In this document: positions 34,046 to 43,573 of the stretch, in pieces | Position numbering within the stretch: position 1 is the stretch's first letter | Layout of the letters: the number at the start of each line of letters is the position of its first letter | Origin: Cercophora sp. LCS_1 | Taxonomy: Eukaryota > Ascomycota > Sordariomycetes > Sordariales > Lasiosphaeriaceae | Reading direction: 5' to 3' | Assembly: GCA_036250225.1 (NCBI GenBank) | Contig: JAPZLL010000001.1 | Location: 1,736,001 to 1,800,000, forward strand | DNA length: 64,000 bases | Made by a program: the position numbers and the translations under genes | Notes under the pieces: generated by a model | Databases searched by the model: none | What the model was told of the DNA's origin: nothing | What the model saw: the letters and a program-made list of their open reading frames with translations, nothing else

Positions 34046-35617
34046 ATGGCCCAGCTCATGGACGTCGCGCTGTCGCGCGTCAATGCCCTCCTCGAGGGCA
34101 CCAGCACCACCGCGCTCGCCCTCACAGCTTTCTTGCTTCCATTGGCAATCCTCTTCTTGAAGGCGGCGTACTTTCCCTCCATTGATTCGCGCGAGCCACC
34201 ACTTCAACGCTCCACGATTCCCTTTATCGGGCATATCGTTGGTCTCATCCGCGAATCAGCATCATACTTTACCCGACTGCAGCACGCGCATCGGTTCCCC
34301 ATCTGCACGCTGCCCATGCTCAACGGCAAGATGTATCTCATCTGCTCACCAGCGCTCATCTCGGCCGCCATGAAGAACAGAGATCTATCATTCGACCCGT
34401 TTGCGCTCGAGTTTTCTAGCGCACTGCTGGAAATCCCCCCCAAATATGTCGAGGAGTGGTCCAAAGACGGGTGGTACCAGAGTATCACGGACGTCATCCA
34501 TTCGTCTCTGACGGGAGAGAACCTGAAAGCTCTGAAGGCGGTCTGCTACAAGGAGCTGGCCACGGCGCTCAACAAGTTTGAGAAGGGGACGACGCACAAG
34601 ATCGACAATGCATATGAGTGGCTGTCCGTCGAGGTGCCGAGGGCGTTCATGACGGCGCTGTGGGGAAAGAATAACCCCATCGGCGATGAGGTGGTGCGGG
34701 CCATCTGGGACTTTGATCAGAGCGTGGCTATCCTCGCCAACGATCTGTGGCCGAGGATTCTTGCGCCCAAGGCGTTTGCGGCAAGGAGAAAATTGCAGAA
34801 TGCGCTCAAGCCGTATTATGAGAAGGAGCTCTGGAGGGATGAGGATGTCAGTGCGATCATGAAGAATCGGGCCCTCAAGATTGTGAAGGAGGGAGGCGGT
34901 GCTGAAATCCTAAGCCTGACTGAGTGGAATATTGCGTGGGCGTCTATCACGAATACGGTGCCGGACTTGTACTGGCTGCTGGTCAACATTTTCTCGCGTA
35001 TGCAGTGCTTGGAGAGGTTCCGAAAGGATGTCGGTGAGATGACCGTTCTCAGCGACGACGGCAAGGGCGGCAGGGTTGGCGTTATTGATGCCGGCCAGCT
35101 GGAGAAGAAGCCGTACGTCGCAGCCGTGTACTGGGAAACCCATCGGGTATACAACGAGAATCTGGGGCACCGAAGGGTCATGAAGGAGACAGTACTCAAA
35201 GACGCGGACGGGCGCGAGTACCTCTTGAAGAAAGGCATCAACATCCAGATTGCAGTAGGAGCACCGCACCGCGACACCAGCATATGGGGTCCCGATGCCG
35301 AAGAATGGCGGCCGGAGAGGTGGACCGACGGAACGACCTCGATGCAGGAAAAGATTCAAAGGTCATCTCTGTTTCCCTTTGGTGGTGGACGCAACCTGTG
35401 TCCGGGACAAAAATTTGCCATCTCGGAAAGTCTTGGTATGTTGGCCGTTCTGGCCATGGGCTTTGACATCGACGGTGTTCAGGTTCCGGAAGTTGCGCCG
35501 CCGTTGCTAGCAAATGCGATGCGAAAGCCGGTGCTGGAGTCGGTGGATACGAGCATCAACCTGAGCAGGAGGAAGGGTTATGAAGATGTGACGTGGAGCT
35601 TCAAACTAGATAGTTGA
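34046..35617 (+). CDS. Cytochrome P450 monooxygenase
   Basis: An intronless gene of 523 residues encodes a microsomal P450. An N-terminal membrane anchor lies at about residues 21-43, followed by a short proline-containing hinge. The ExxR pair of the K helix is ETHR at 364-367, the PERW motif follows, and the heme loop FPFGGGRNLCPGQ places the iron-ligand cysteine at residue 452. The I-helix region (around ITEWNIAWASITNT-like text) lacks the classical AGxDT signature, as in the CYP7/CYP8-like fungal group that includes sterol hydroxylase-like and prostacyclin synthase-like enzymes. I cannot assign a CYP family or a substrate. No polyketide synthase, terpene cyclase or other secondary-metabolism gene is nearby, so a role in a biosynthetic cluster is not supported. 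Confidence 0.93.
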   Translation: MAQLMDVALSRVNALLEGTSTTALALTAFLLPLAILFLKAAYFPSIDSREPPLQRSTIPFIGHIVGLIRESASYFTRLQHAHRFPICTLPMLNGKMYLICSPALISAAMKNRDLSFDPFALEFSSALLEIPPKYVEEWSKDGWYQSITDVIHSSLTGENLKALKAVCYKELATALNKFEKGTTHKIDNAYEWLSVEVPRAFMTALWGKNNPIGDEVVRAIWDFDQSVAILANDLWPRILAPKAFAARRKLQNALKPYYEKELWRDEDVSAIMKNRALKIVKEGGGAEILSLTEWNIAWASITNTVPDLYWLLVNIFSRMQCLERFRKDVGEMTVLSDDGKGGRVGVIDAGQLEKKPYVAAVYWETHRVYNENLGHRRVMKETVLKDADGREYLLKKGINIQIAVGAPHRDTSIWGPDAEEWRPERWTDGTTSMQEKIQRSSLFPFGGGRNLCPGQKFAISESLGMLAVLAMGFDIDGVQVPEVAPPLLANAMRKPVLESVDTSINLSRRKGYEDVTWSFKLDS

Positions 35618-36266
35618 ATGGCCGAGCTCCGTTGGTGTCTCAAACCAGTGGAGGACCACATTCGGACATGCGTTGAAGTTCACATAGAGCAAGATGGAAA
35701 TAAGCATCAGCGCAACCGACGTCGAGAGCAACAAAAGGGATTTTCAATGGCCATTTCAATCAAAAGATTTTTCAGGAAGCCGTTGCCACTCCGAAAACCG
35801 CGGAGGCTCCTTCCCTTGCAACATGGAATCCGGGGACCGGTCAGGGGTCGAGTCTCCCCCGCGTGACGGTGCCGAGGTTAGCCTCACCGTCCGAGCTCCT
35901 GACTCGTCAAATCACCAGCTCCAAGCCCCCGGCCGCCGACCGGACGGTTCACGCTATCCCATTCGGCATCCTCCACCGCAACAACACTTGCCGTTGTCCA
36001 CTTTTTTTTTACACTGCTTGCATGGCACTGAACAACGGCTAATTTCGGAAATTTGGGGTACCTCGATCATACTTTCACAAGGGCAGCTTCGGATCACGAA
36101 TTCCAGGAATCTCCAAGTCCAAACCCGTCGCAACAAAAAACCCGAACCAACACCTCGCAAAAGACCGCGCCGAGACTCAAATTCACCCGACCCCGCATCT
36201 TCTCCCATTATCGATCTCACCTCGTCTCGCAAAACACCTCACCACCACAAACACTCATCGCCAACA
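35618..36266. other. Intergenic region, P450 / PEX11
   Basis: This 649-bp gap carries the P450 3' end and the promoter and leader of the PEX11-like gene. The frame of the next gene stays open through most of it, but the text upstream of the ATG at 36267 looks like untranslated leader. Confidence 0.55.
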
Positions 36267-37208
36267 ATGTCCGACGACGGTCCCCTCCCCCCAATCGTCT
36301 CCCTCCCCTCGGGGACGCCCCTCCCCCCGGGTCCCTCGCACCCGCCTCCCGCCAAAGGCCCATCCCTAGCCGCCGTCATCGCCGCCCTCCCCTCCAACAC
36401 CGACATCTTCCTCACCCGTCTCAACAAAGCCCTCTCGACCCCCTCAGGCATCGACACAGTGATGCTCTTCCTCTGCTACACCTCGCGCTTCGGCTCCTCG
36501 ATCCTGACCTCCCTGTCCACCTCGCTCCTCCGCCGTTCGGCGCGCGACTGGCTCGCCCTCGTAGCGGCCCTCCCCAAGGGAACGACCGTCCTCTTCAGCG
36601 CCACCGACGCTGCCGCCAAACCCACCACAGCCGCCGCGGCATCCGCCCTCGTCCTAGCGGGCCGGTTGAAGAACCTCTCCAACTTGCTCTCCGAAGCGCG
36701 CATGATCCTACGCCTGTGGGCGCTCTTGGGGATGTATTTCTGGGGTAAAGGGCTCGTCCAAAAGGCCATCGCCTCTTGGCGCGGTGCGAGCACTGAAAAA
36801 GAAGGAGAGAAGGAGTCCAAAACAGGGACGGTCATCAACTGGGCGCGCCTCCTGCTTTGCGTCGCCCTCCAGGGTCTCGAGAACGGGGCCTATCTCTCGC
36901 AGCGGGGCGTGCTGGGTTGGTCGCCCAAGCAGCAGGGGAGTGCGTACAAATGGGGATCAAGGTTCTGGGCTGCCTATATCGGGATTGAGCTGGGACGGTT
37001 ATTGTCGGAGGGGACGGGCGGCAAGAAGGTGTACGAGGCGGCCGAGACGGCCGAGTGGAGGAAAAAGGTGGCGCGGAATATGGCGTGGTTGCCGTTGACA
37101 CTGCACTGGAGCACGGATACGGGGCTTGTGAGCGAGCCGTGGGTTGGGTTTTTGGCGAGCATTCCGGGGATTATTCAGATGAGGGATCTTTGGGCTGAGA
37201 CTAAGTGA
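36267..37208 (+). CDS. Peroxisomal membrane protein Pex11 family
   Basis: The protein is 313 residues from the ATG at 36267. After a Pro/Ser-rich N-terminus the Pex11 domain begins near residue 45. An amphipathic start (LTRLNKALSTPSGID) is followed by LFLCYTSRFG, an Ala-rich loop and GRLKNLSNLLSEARMILRLWALLGM, a characteristic Pex11 core. Two further hydrophobic segments follow, ending in a short polar tail. Pex11 proteins bind and curve the peroxisome membrane and promote elongation and fission. The length and N-terminal extension suggest the Pex11C/Pex25-like fungal branch rather than the short canonical Pex11, but this is inference. The same frame is open upstream to 35694; I chose the ATG in an AACAATGTC context because the upstream text is unlike protein. 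Confidence 0.88.
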   Translation: MSDDGPLPPIVSLPSGTPLPPGPSHPPPAKGPSLAAVIAALPSNTDIFLTRLNKALSTPSGIDTVMLFLCYTSRFGSSILTSLSTSLLRRSARDWLALVAALPKGTTVLFSATDAAAKPTTAAAASALVLAGRLKNLSNLLSEARMILRLWALLGMYFWGKGLVQKAIASWRGASTEKEGEKESKTGTVINWARLLLCVALQGLENGAYLSQRGVLGWSPKQQGSAYKWGSRFWAAYIGIELGRLLSEGTGGKKVYEAAETAEWRKKVARNMAWLPLTLHWSTDTGLVSEPWVGFLASIPGIIQMRDLWAETK

Positions 37209-37744
37209 GCGGGGGCCAAGTGAGGTGGGAGAGATAGTGAGAAAGAGACGTTGTGATGTGATGGGGGTATGACGTCGGCTTGTTGGAAAACAAGGGTGGT
37301 GCAGGAATACTTGTCGGCCAGGTCAAATGGGTAATTTCTCTGTTGGAAGGTCCAAGGTTGCCTTTCTTCGTGTACTTGTTTTTTGTTGTCTCTAATAGTG
37401 TGTCATCTGGCTCTCATAGCACACGGATCTCGTAGCAAGGGTTAGCAAGCAGTTGGTATCTTTTTTTCATCTATATCACAATCGGGTATCAACCCTTCAA
37501 CACAGTAGCCGTCTTTGACAGGCCCTGAATCCATCGCTTTTTGCTCCAAGAACAATATCCACCAACGATTATCATCCAATGTTTCATTCCAACGCCTGGC
37601 CTCTACCCATGTCAGCCTTCCATCCACCAACCCAATGCAGAGCTAGCCTAAATGCTTCTTCTTCTCTCTTAGACATTATTACTTCCGGTGTATTTCCCTG
37701 TACCCCCATCTGCAGCCAGATTAACCCTCTAACAGCCCGGTCGT
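37209..37744. other. Convergent 3' intergenic region, PEX11 / GPI protein
   Basis: The stretch lies between two convergent genes and must hold their 3' untranslated ends. I see no gene or repeat in it. Confidence 0.6.
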
Positions 37745-38464
37745 CTACCGCAACAGTAACAACCCTATCGCTATCGGTATTGCCCATGCTTGTAGCGCCC
37801 CGGCCTTGAGCTGCCCCGAGCCGCCGACAACTACCGCATCAAAGGGGCTTCCGCCTCCCAGGATGATGTCTGAAGTTGGCTCGGGTGGACTGATAGATGA
37901 AGCACTAGGCTGCGTAGGCGCAGGCACCGGTGGTTGGGACTGGACAAAAGAAACAGTCGGTCTCGGTGGTGGTGGCTGCGAGCTCGAAGAAGCTGTTGAT
38001 GAGGTAACAGATGTTAGAGTGCTTCTAGACAGGGTTGTGGCAGTGGTGGTGCGTGAAGCAGTGCTAGAGGTGGTGGGCTGTGTCTGGGTCTGGGTAGCGG
38101 TCGAGGTCTGTTTACTTGATGTCGTCGTGCCCACAGAGGGACACAACAAGCCCACCAAATTGCCCGCCAACGCCTGCGCCAGCACCGTGGTGCCCGGGGC
38201 GTTTACGCCATCGCACACGGCGCGGACCGTCTCCTGCGTGCTGGCGAGCCCCGCCGCGCACGCTGCCGAGCAGGTGCTGTCTCGTTGAAAGTCGCTCAGG
38301 CTGCAGCCGGGAATGACCGAGTTATAGGCGAGGATGCAGGCGATTGGAGTCCCGGAGGATGTGATGAGCTGGAAGTTGGAGAGGGTCAGGGCCGAGGCCG
38401 TCGAGGCCATCAACAAGAGACCGGCGGCCCATCGTGGGGACTGCAACCTGTCGTGGTTTCCCAT
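37745..38464 (-). CDS. Predicted GPI-anchored Ser/Thr-rich cell-surface protein
   Basis: This 239-residue protein has a hydrophobic signal peptide with likely cleavage after Ala25. A small globular region of about 85 residues with six cysteines follows. Then comes a long Ser/Thr/Pro/Gln-rich stalk (residues about 113-190), expected to be O-glycosylated. The C-terminus has a Gly/Ser small-residue site and ends in a hydrophobic tail terminating in Leu-Leu-Leu-Leu-Arg, the pattern of a GPI attachment signal. The globular region resembles a conserved family of uncharacterised Sordariomycete secreted proteins, with a TCILAYN-like start after the signal peptide. It is not a CFEM domain, which needs eight cysteines in a different spacing. 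A wall or plasma-membrane location is inferred; no function is claimed. Confidence 0.85.
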   Translation of the reverse strand: MGNHDRLQSPRWAAGLLLMASTASALTLSNFQLITSSGTPIACILAYNSVIPGCSLSDFQRDSTCSAACAAGLASTQETVRAVCDGVNAPGTTVLAQALAGNLVGLLCPSVGTTTSSKQTSTATQTQTQPTTSSTASRTTTATTLSRSTLTSVTSSTASSSSQPPPPRPTVSFVQSQPPVPAPTQPSASSISPPEPTSDIILGGGSPFDAVVVGGSGQLKAGALQAWAIPIAIGLLLLR

Positions 38465-40680
38465 GGCGCGAATCGTTTGGTGGTGAGCTAGTGTGTTGCG
38501 GGATCGAGAAGGGCGAGTAGAACCGTCCAGTGGTCGAGGATGGTTACCGGTCCGGCCTCAGTTGTGACCAGGTTGCACGCAGAGCGCAGGACACTCCCGT
38601 ACCTCTCGGTGGCCTCTTGCCCTGCCACACCAGGATCGAGCCGATCAAGGGGTCTGCAGTGAGATCCGTGGGTGCGGGTTGCGGGGTGGTCTGGTGCTGC
38701 CAGATGTGGCCAACCTCTGCCCTGCCGAGCAATCCGAAACGGGATGCGTCTCAAAGCGCTGCCGTGACAGGCGGGTGGGATCGTGCGAGCGTGTAATGCC
38801 TCGTTCCGATCGTGTCGATGCCAGTGCCAGTGGTCAATGCGGCTGCGAGTCGGTGATGCGACCTGGGCAGGACGGTGCTCCTATTGGAAGATGGTGAGGA
38901 ACCCTTTTGCTCCGGCCAGTTCGATCATGCCTTGGCGTCGTGGTGATGGGCGCATAAGATGCCAGGCGATATATTCCCCGCCGCCGCAATGCTGGTGATG
39001 ATCGCCTTGAAGATGATGAAAGGTGTGTGTCCTCAAGCCCGGGAACTGCAAGCTGCGAGGGAACCAGGTAGAAGATAAAGAAAGGGCACGCGATGCCTTC
39101 GTTGGGCGTGTCGTCCGTTGGTCTCTGTCGACGGAGTCAAATGAGGGGCAGACAAGTGTCGCGGGTCTCGGGAGCGAGCGGCCAATTGCGCACGCGACAG
39201 ACAACAAACAGAGCAAGCAAACGAGAAGAAGCGAAAGAAGCACAGCTTCTGTGTGTGTGTGTGTGTGTTTGGCGTCTTCGCGAGGAAGGCCTGACAAACG
39301 AAACAAGACTGAACGGAAAGAGAGGACGGCGGGGAGACGATATACTCTACCAACTCTGCCTCGACAGGCCCTTCCCCTGCCTCCTGTGAGCTTACCGACA
39401 AAAGGGTTAGACAGGGGCAGCAAAGACGTGCCCCAGGAGGTTGCATGTGCCTTCCCGAATGCAACATCGATACTTCTTGCGTTCGCTGTCGTCACGATGA
39501 CTGGCAGCTGGCAAGAGATGAGCAGTCGTGATAGGGCCACGCACCCAACCACTCAGCGAGCCGCCCCGAACCAAACCCGCTCAGCACATGTTTCTCGATC
39601 GAGATGCAAATGTTTCACGCTCCTGCCACCCTGGGGGGCTGGGTGCTGAGAGGCGGGCGCGTTTGTGCAGCTCTCTCTCGGTCAGATTGGCGGTGGGACG
39701 CCCAAGGCCAATGGTGTGGTGCAAATCGGATGGGCGGTTGGAAACGAAACAAGTCCTGTGTTTGAGAGCCTCCTGACAAGACCCCTGACACTTGCCGTGA
39801 TTGGTTAGCGCTCGGTTCTTCAACTGCGAGCGCCAAGCCAGACTTGAGCCGCGGCTGCATGCCCAACGCAGGGGTTTCGCAGATCCGATGAACACCTCCC
39901 GTCTTCAAAACAGTTGAAAATGAGAGCGAACATGGAGAATATCGCTGCGCAAAATGCCTTTTGTGAGCGAAACCCAAATATGGACGAACATGGACGAGTT
40001 AGTGATTGCCAAGAGCCTTCGCATGCAAGCGAAAACGGTGTTGGCATTTGAGATCATGGTTCGAGACTGGCGTCGGGTCAGTTTTCGCCGTGAGACAGAG
40101 AAAGCCCTGACCATCACAAGCTTTCTAGAAGATGAGGACTAACGCCAAATTTCCATGTCGATGGGGAGGCGTAGATGGGGTCCTTTCGGTCATCAAAAAC
40201 GGTCGAGGTTCAAGATAGTTGTGTACTCTGCTCAGAACCCATCCGAAGCTGTATCCCCAAATCGTATGATGAGGAGCCATGGAGGGCTTGATGGGATAGC
40301 GTGTTATATCATCGAGGAGGCCAGTTGATACCCTTCACCTTCGCCATGGACCGACGAATTCTAAAAGTGGGTCCATTCACACATCACTGGACTTTCGATG
40401 CCATGTCTGTCCCTTCTCCTTCAAATCCCTCTCCGCCCATTCCGTCCCCTCTTTTTGGGACAAAGGAAATGGCCACAAAATTCTCAAGTCACCCGATTCA
40501 GAGAGAAGATAAGTGCAGGTTGGTAAGATACCCCCACTGCGCTACAGACCAGAAGGAGCGACTCTTTACCATTTCGGGTTCCCCCAGGTCATCAATAAAG
40601 CTAAAACCGAACATGCAGAAAACTGCCATCGGGAGGACTTGAAACAACTGAGGCAAGGAAAGAGCATCAGAGATAGGGAG
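38465..40680. other. Long intergenic region with GT repeat
   Basis: I see no supported gene in these 2.2 kb. The 223-codon minus frame at 38881-39552 reads through the GT repeat and has no domain. A frame near 40345-40642 on the plus strand could be a first exon of the next hypothetical gene, but no splice junction to it is convincing. Confidence 0.45.
39251..39268 (+). repeat. (GT)9 microsatellite
   Basis: Nine perfect GT units are visible in intergenic DNA. Confidence 0.9.
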
Positions 40681-40710
40681 TGAGAAAAACATTCCGGCCA
40701 CAACTCAGCA

Positions 40711-42222
40711 AGTGCTTTTAGGGGCCGCTCCTGCCAAAGTTGGCGGCAATATCTTCCCCGCTCTACCACGAAGGAATCACCCCATGGGCCTTCCCTTCAC
40801 CTCGGCGGCGTATATCCGGAAGCCTCCCCAGCGTTTCTCTTGGCTCAACTTCCCGCTCTCAACTTTGTGGCCTTCCGAGACCCCAACGCGTCAACCGATC
40901 CTTCTCCTGCCGTGGGTTATCCGTCTCATTTCTGTGCCTGTTGCCAATCACCAGCAGATAAGCAACCATCTCACGGCTCTGAGGATCTTATATTTCACTC
41001 AGGTGTGGGTATTCGAATTAGGAAGAACATGCACAGCGATACGAGACTGGAGGTTGGGCTGGGCTGTGAGGGCGCCTGATGAGATGGCTTCGCCGGAGGA
41101 GCGCGAGTTCTGGGATAGAGCGGAATTTTCGTCCCCAGATTGGCGCAGAAAACTCATGGTCAAGGACTGGGTTATTCCAGATGACAGCCACCGACCCAAA
41201 GTCTCTCTTGCCCAGTTCTTCAGCCAGCGGTACCTTGACCCAAGCTATGACCGAGAGCCTCTCGACTTGGCGGTGAATGAGTCGACGGCCCACGAAGCAA
41301 ACCTTCTGAAGGAGACTGCGTCGAATAACGGGAAGATTGTTGACTTGGAGGAGCAAGCCCTCAAGGAGCAACGGAGTGCGAATGAACTCCCAGCCGCTCA
41401 GAAGACAGGAAATCGACCGAGACCGAAGATTATCATAAAGCCCAGAGCTGTCGTTCAGAGTGACACAGAAAAAGGCTATGGCGCTGAAGATTCTCGCCCT
41501 GCCAATAAATTGCCAAACACCATGCGAGATGGAGTGGGCTCAGAGATCAATTCCACTCCCACAGATTCGATTATTTCAACCGAATCACAAGTCAACATTC
41601 CAGCCCAGGCTGCCGGGCATCAACAACATTTTGGCAAGGAGCAAATCAGCGAAGAATTGTTTCAACGGGTCTGGCATATGGTAGAGGCTAAGATTTCGGA
41701 AGAGACAGTCAACAAACGCGAGAGAGAAAACGCGCAGAAGACGCAGAAGCTCCCGAGGCTAAACGGAATGATGATATCGAGAAGATTAGACACGAGGTTA
41801 CTCGGAAGCTTAGGGCCATTGAGGAAGTCACCGGAGAGATCAAGGAGGAATTTCCTAAGGTCCTGGCCGCCACGGAGGCGAACAGCACTAGGATGTACAG
41901 GCTTGCGCAAGGACATATCTCACTCCGGGAAGGACATTCCTCACTCCAGGACGTTGTAGCAACGCCCCGGTCAGATATTGACGCCAGCAAAGAAAAGACA
42001 GAGCAAATCCAGAAGGTCGCGGACGAACCAAATGCCCTCGGTCGTGTAGCGCTTGGGACTGCTTACTTCCTTACCGGCGGCCAGCACTCTTTCGCAGAGA
42101 TACACCGGAGCTTGAAGAGACGGTTTTCCTCGTTTTTGGACGGGTTTCGCGTCGACGAAGCCGAGGAAGCCCGTCGCGCGTCACGCTCGGCACCCCGTAT
42201 CAAGCGGGAGACCGACAACTAG
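40711..42222 (+). CDS. Hypothetical protein gene, reading frame broken or exons unresolved
   Basis: Three coding-like blocks occur in order but in changing frames. Block 1 (about 40711-41002) contains a Cys-rich HFCACCQSP segment. Block 2 (about 41046-41700, other frame) begins near APDEMASPEEREFWDRAEF and is acidic and Gln/Glu-rich. Block 3 (about 41709-42222, first frame again) is a clear coiled-coil of KRNDDIEKIRHEVTRKLRAIEE type, ending in a basic tail. Blocks 2 and 3 could be joined by a 50-nt intron (41659-41708) with a CTAAG branch word, but its GTTTCA donor is poor. A single-base loss near 41735 would also explain the switch. Between blocks 1 and 2 only introns of 34-43 nt fit. I recognise no family. 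It may be a gene with unusual introns, a decayed gene, or one with sequence errors. The exact start is unknown. Confidence 0.4.
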
Positions 42223-43193
42223 CCTGGTGGCGACTAGACTCACAGATGGCAATTCTGAAATGGCTTCGATTTCTTTGCACCAATCCGATGTCGACTATGC
42301 GGGAAGGGAGATGAGAGAGTGTGACTCGATCAGACCAATGGCTTACCGAGGGCATTTGCCATTGCATTTTGTGGTTTAAAATGGGGGCAAAAGGACGGCA
42401 GGGCAAGTACAGCTTGACCAAACTAACGGCTCCCTGAGAGTTGTCAGGTCATTCCATTTTGGGCCGGTTGTCCACTGGCGACCAGCGATCTGGCACCACA
42501 CACAATTTCTTTGCATTGTCTACGTACCTAGCTCCCATGCATGTCATCTTGATCAATTTCACAGAACTTATCACACTGTCCCAACTGCAATGTCGTGGGC
42601 TGCGTGCTTTCTCCTTTGTTTTCTTGTTTTCTTGTTTTCTTGTTTTCTTGTTTTCTTGTTTTCTTGTTTTCTTGTTTTCTTGTTTTCTTGTTTTCTTGTT
42701 TTCTTGTTTCCTAATCCGGTTAGCGCAGATCTTCTCCTTTCTTCGGGTGTGCAACAATGGATTGACTCGGTCCCCAAAATCACCTCAGGAGCAATTAATC
42801 CCATGTTTGAACCCGGCTGGGAGCATATATATCTACGACCATCCGTCCACTCTAATGAGCTTATCCAGCATGATATTCGTCGCGTAGCGACCAAGCCGTT
42901 CAAGCCCATCAAACGCGCCGCGCTGGGAACCATCAAGGAGAGATTTCCTCCCGCAGACATCCAAAACATACCACCTTCATCCCAATAACCCCTTTACGCG
43001 CCGCACAATACCACCCTCCCAATGCAGTCCTCCTCTCCACTCCAAAAATACTATTACATTCCCATACAATCCCGCAAAACGTAATCGGTATCTGGTGAGC
43101 CAACAACACCAAGCCCCACACCCACGACCCACCACCTCCCCGTTTATTCGGAGGCAAAAAGTTAGCACCCGAGCACTCACGACTCGGGATGTT
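42223..43193. other. Intergenic region with octanucleotide repeat
   Basis: No gene is supported. Long open frames on both strands here are produced by the TTTTCTTG repeat at 42619-42706. The right end is the 3' flank of the tRNA-Ala gene on the minus strand. Confidence 0.6.
42619..42706 (+). repeat. TTTTCTTG x 11 tandem repeat
   Basis: Eleven perfect head-to-tail copies of the 8-mer TTTTCTTG are visible, flanked by partial copies. The plus strand is pure pyrimidine apart from one G per unit. Because 8 is not a multiple of 3, every frame repeats with a 24-nt period and all three frames of both strands are open. Confidence 0.97.
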
Positions 43194-43275
43194 TGGACGA
43201 GCTAGGAATCGAACCCAGGACCTTTCGCATCCAAGAGATGCTAAGCGAACGCTCTACCAACTGAGCCACACGCCC
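43194..43275 (-). tRNA. tRNA-Ala(AGC) with 9-nt intron
   Basis: Read on the minus strand, a complete tRNA folds. The acceptor GGGCGTG pairs with CTCGTCC and discriminator A, and the D-stem is GCTC/GAGC. The anticodon stem is TTCGC/GCGAA with anticodon AGC, and the T-arm is CTGGG/CCTAG with loop TTCGATT. Nine extra bases after position 37 form a very short intron. The acceptor third pair is G3-T70, the hallmark recognised by alanyl-tRNA synthetase. Position 6 against 67 is a T-T mismatch. A T5 tract lies about 33 bases downstream on the minus strand. Confidence 0.92.
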
Positions 43276-43573
43276 TGTCTTGTTGTTGTGTGACTTCGTT
43301 TGATGGGGTTAAGGCGTTCGTGTGATTGCATGACGGGGACACGCATAACAGCCGCTCTGCGTTGGGGGCGGTGTGTTTTGGTGTAGATGGGTTGGTAAGA
43401 GGAAACAATGGTGTCTGCTCGAAAGTGTTTCGATGGCTCGACACTGTGTGGATCTGTGGATAGGGGTGCGCATTTCACGCATGCCACTGTCGCCGAAATT
43501 CACCTTGGGGGGGGGGCTCAAAGCTTGTTCGGGATGTATCCTTCTCTTCTCCCATGTTCGTTCAGAAACACGC

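Noticed and set aside
34046..37208. A secondary-metabolite cluster around the P450
   Set aside because: The neighbours are a GPHR-like protein and Pex11; no backbone synthase, transporter or cluster regulator is present.
38881..39552. A 223-codon minus frame with a hydrophobic Leu/Cys segment
   Set aside because: The segment next to the GT repeat is low complexity; there is no family resemblance and no supporting splice or start context.
42619..42706. Possible CRISPR-like array
   Set aside because: The units are 8 bp head to tail with no spacers.
42441..42988. Open frames with FLVFLFSC or NKKTRKQE repeats, possible repeat proteins
   Set aside because: They are produced by the 8-bp tandem repeat, which is open in every frame, with no coding-like sequence on either side.
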